Below the pieces are notes generated by a model that saw only the letters and a list, made by a program, of their open reading frames with translations, searched no databases and had not been told where the DNA came from. A stretch of 33,388 bases of DNA from an uncultured Bacteroidaceae bacterium (lineage in GTDB: Bacteria > Bacteroidota > Bacteroidia > Bacteroidales > Bacteroidaceae), in contig CAJOLI010000015.1 in the NCBI GenBank assembly GCA_905235285.1, positions 1 through 33,388 on the forward strand, given 5' to 3'. This document shows, in pieces, positions 33,201-33,388 of the stretch. How positions within the stretch are numbered: position 1 is the stretch's first letter; each line of letters begins with the position of its first letter. A program made the position numbers and the translations under genes.

Positions 33201-33388
33201 CTACTCCTTGCCCAAGATCTTGTTTACCAACTTCGTGACGTCGGCAATGGTGACCTGTCCGTCGCCGTTGACATCGAAGCTGTCATGGTCGCTCTCTGCC
33301 TCGACGACGCCGCCACGGAAGATGTCGGTGGTCCAGCCGGCGTCGATGTATGCCTGGCGCTTGCCTGCGGGGACGATAAGCTTACAGT
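33201..33388 (-). CDS. C-terminus of a secreted protein with dockerin-like EF-hand tail (partial)
   Basis: Only the last 62 codons are inside the window; the start lies beyond 33388. The visible end reads LIVPAGKRQAYIDAGWTTDIFRGGVVE, then a linker, then DVNGDGQVTIADVTKLVNKILGKE and a stop. The DxNxDGxVxIxDV segment is a calcium-binding EF-hand-like loop as in dockerin repeats. The preceding LIVPAGKRQAYIDAGW resembles the last leucine-rich repeat of BspA-like surface proteins of Bacteroidales, where such dockerin-like tails are common. Function of the full protein cannot be told from this fragment. Confidence 0.7.
   Translation of the reverse strand, partial: CKLIVPAGKRQAYIDAGWTTDIFRGGVVEAESDHDSFDVNGDGQVTIADVTKLVNKILGKE

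Overview
The window looks like chromosomal DNA from a Bacteroidales bacterium, probably Prevotella-like. Four things point there: a SusC/SusD pair, the Bacteroidota promoter signature (a -33 TTG/TTTG and a -7 TAnnTTTG) in front of many genes and tRNAs, CTT-type C-terminal tails on secreted proteins, and weak Shine-Dalgarno signals. Genus-level placement is inference. No phage, integrase, transposase or CRISPR array is visible.

Layout. 1-557 holds no credible gene but has a run of hairpins. 558-3324 (minus) is the anaerobic ribonucleotide reductase pair nrdD-nrdG. 3818-5374 (plus) is an M48 metalloprotease lipoprotein directly abutting a HAD phosphatase. 5554-12374 (plus) is a cobalamin nucleotide-loop operon, cobU-cobT-cobS, followed 18 bp later by a 1465-aa secreted CotH-kinase/lamin-tail protein. 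A strong terminator and tRNA-Ser(UGA) follow. 12668-14755 (minus) is a tetR-fabG-rluA unit. Next come an initiator tRNA-Met (15014-15086) and an OmpA-family outer-membrane protein (15382-16467).

16873-25109 (minus) is a three-gene glycan-utilisation locus, susC-susD plus a GH85-type endo-beta-N-acetylglucosaminidase, which suggests N-glycan foraging. 25177-27561 is a divergent pair, an SDR-type L-threonine dehydrogenase (minus) and 2-amino-3-ketobutyrate CoA ligase kbl (plus), together converting threonine to glycine and acetyl-CoA. The space after kbl holds a very strong hairpin and a 22-bp-period tandem repeat. 27765-30629 (minus) is a GH127/GH146-like beta-L-arabinofuranosidase. 30794-32341 (minus) is a metal-efflux permease with His-rich repeats and a C-terminal heavy-metal-associated domain. 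After tRNA-Ser(CGA) at 32596-32683 a gene-free stretch carries CGTAAAC motifs spaced by whole helical turns. The window ends in the C-terminus of a secreted protein with a dockerin-like EF-hand tail (minus).

The strongest candidates for undescribed structure are the helically phased CGTAAAC array (32895-32987), the hairpin plus 22-bp repeat array between convergent genes (27590-27764), and the CotH giant protein at the end of the cobalamin operon. None of these can be called a new system from one sequence.
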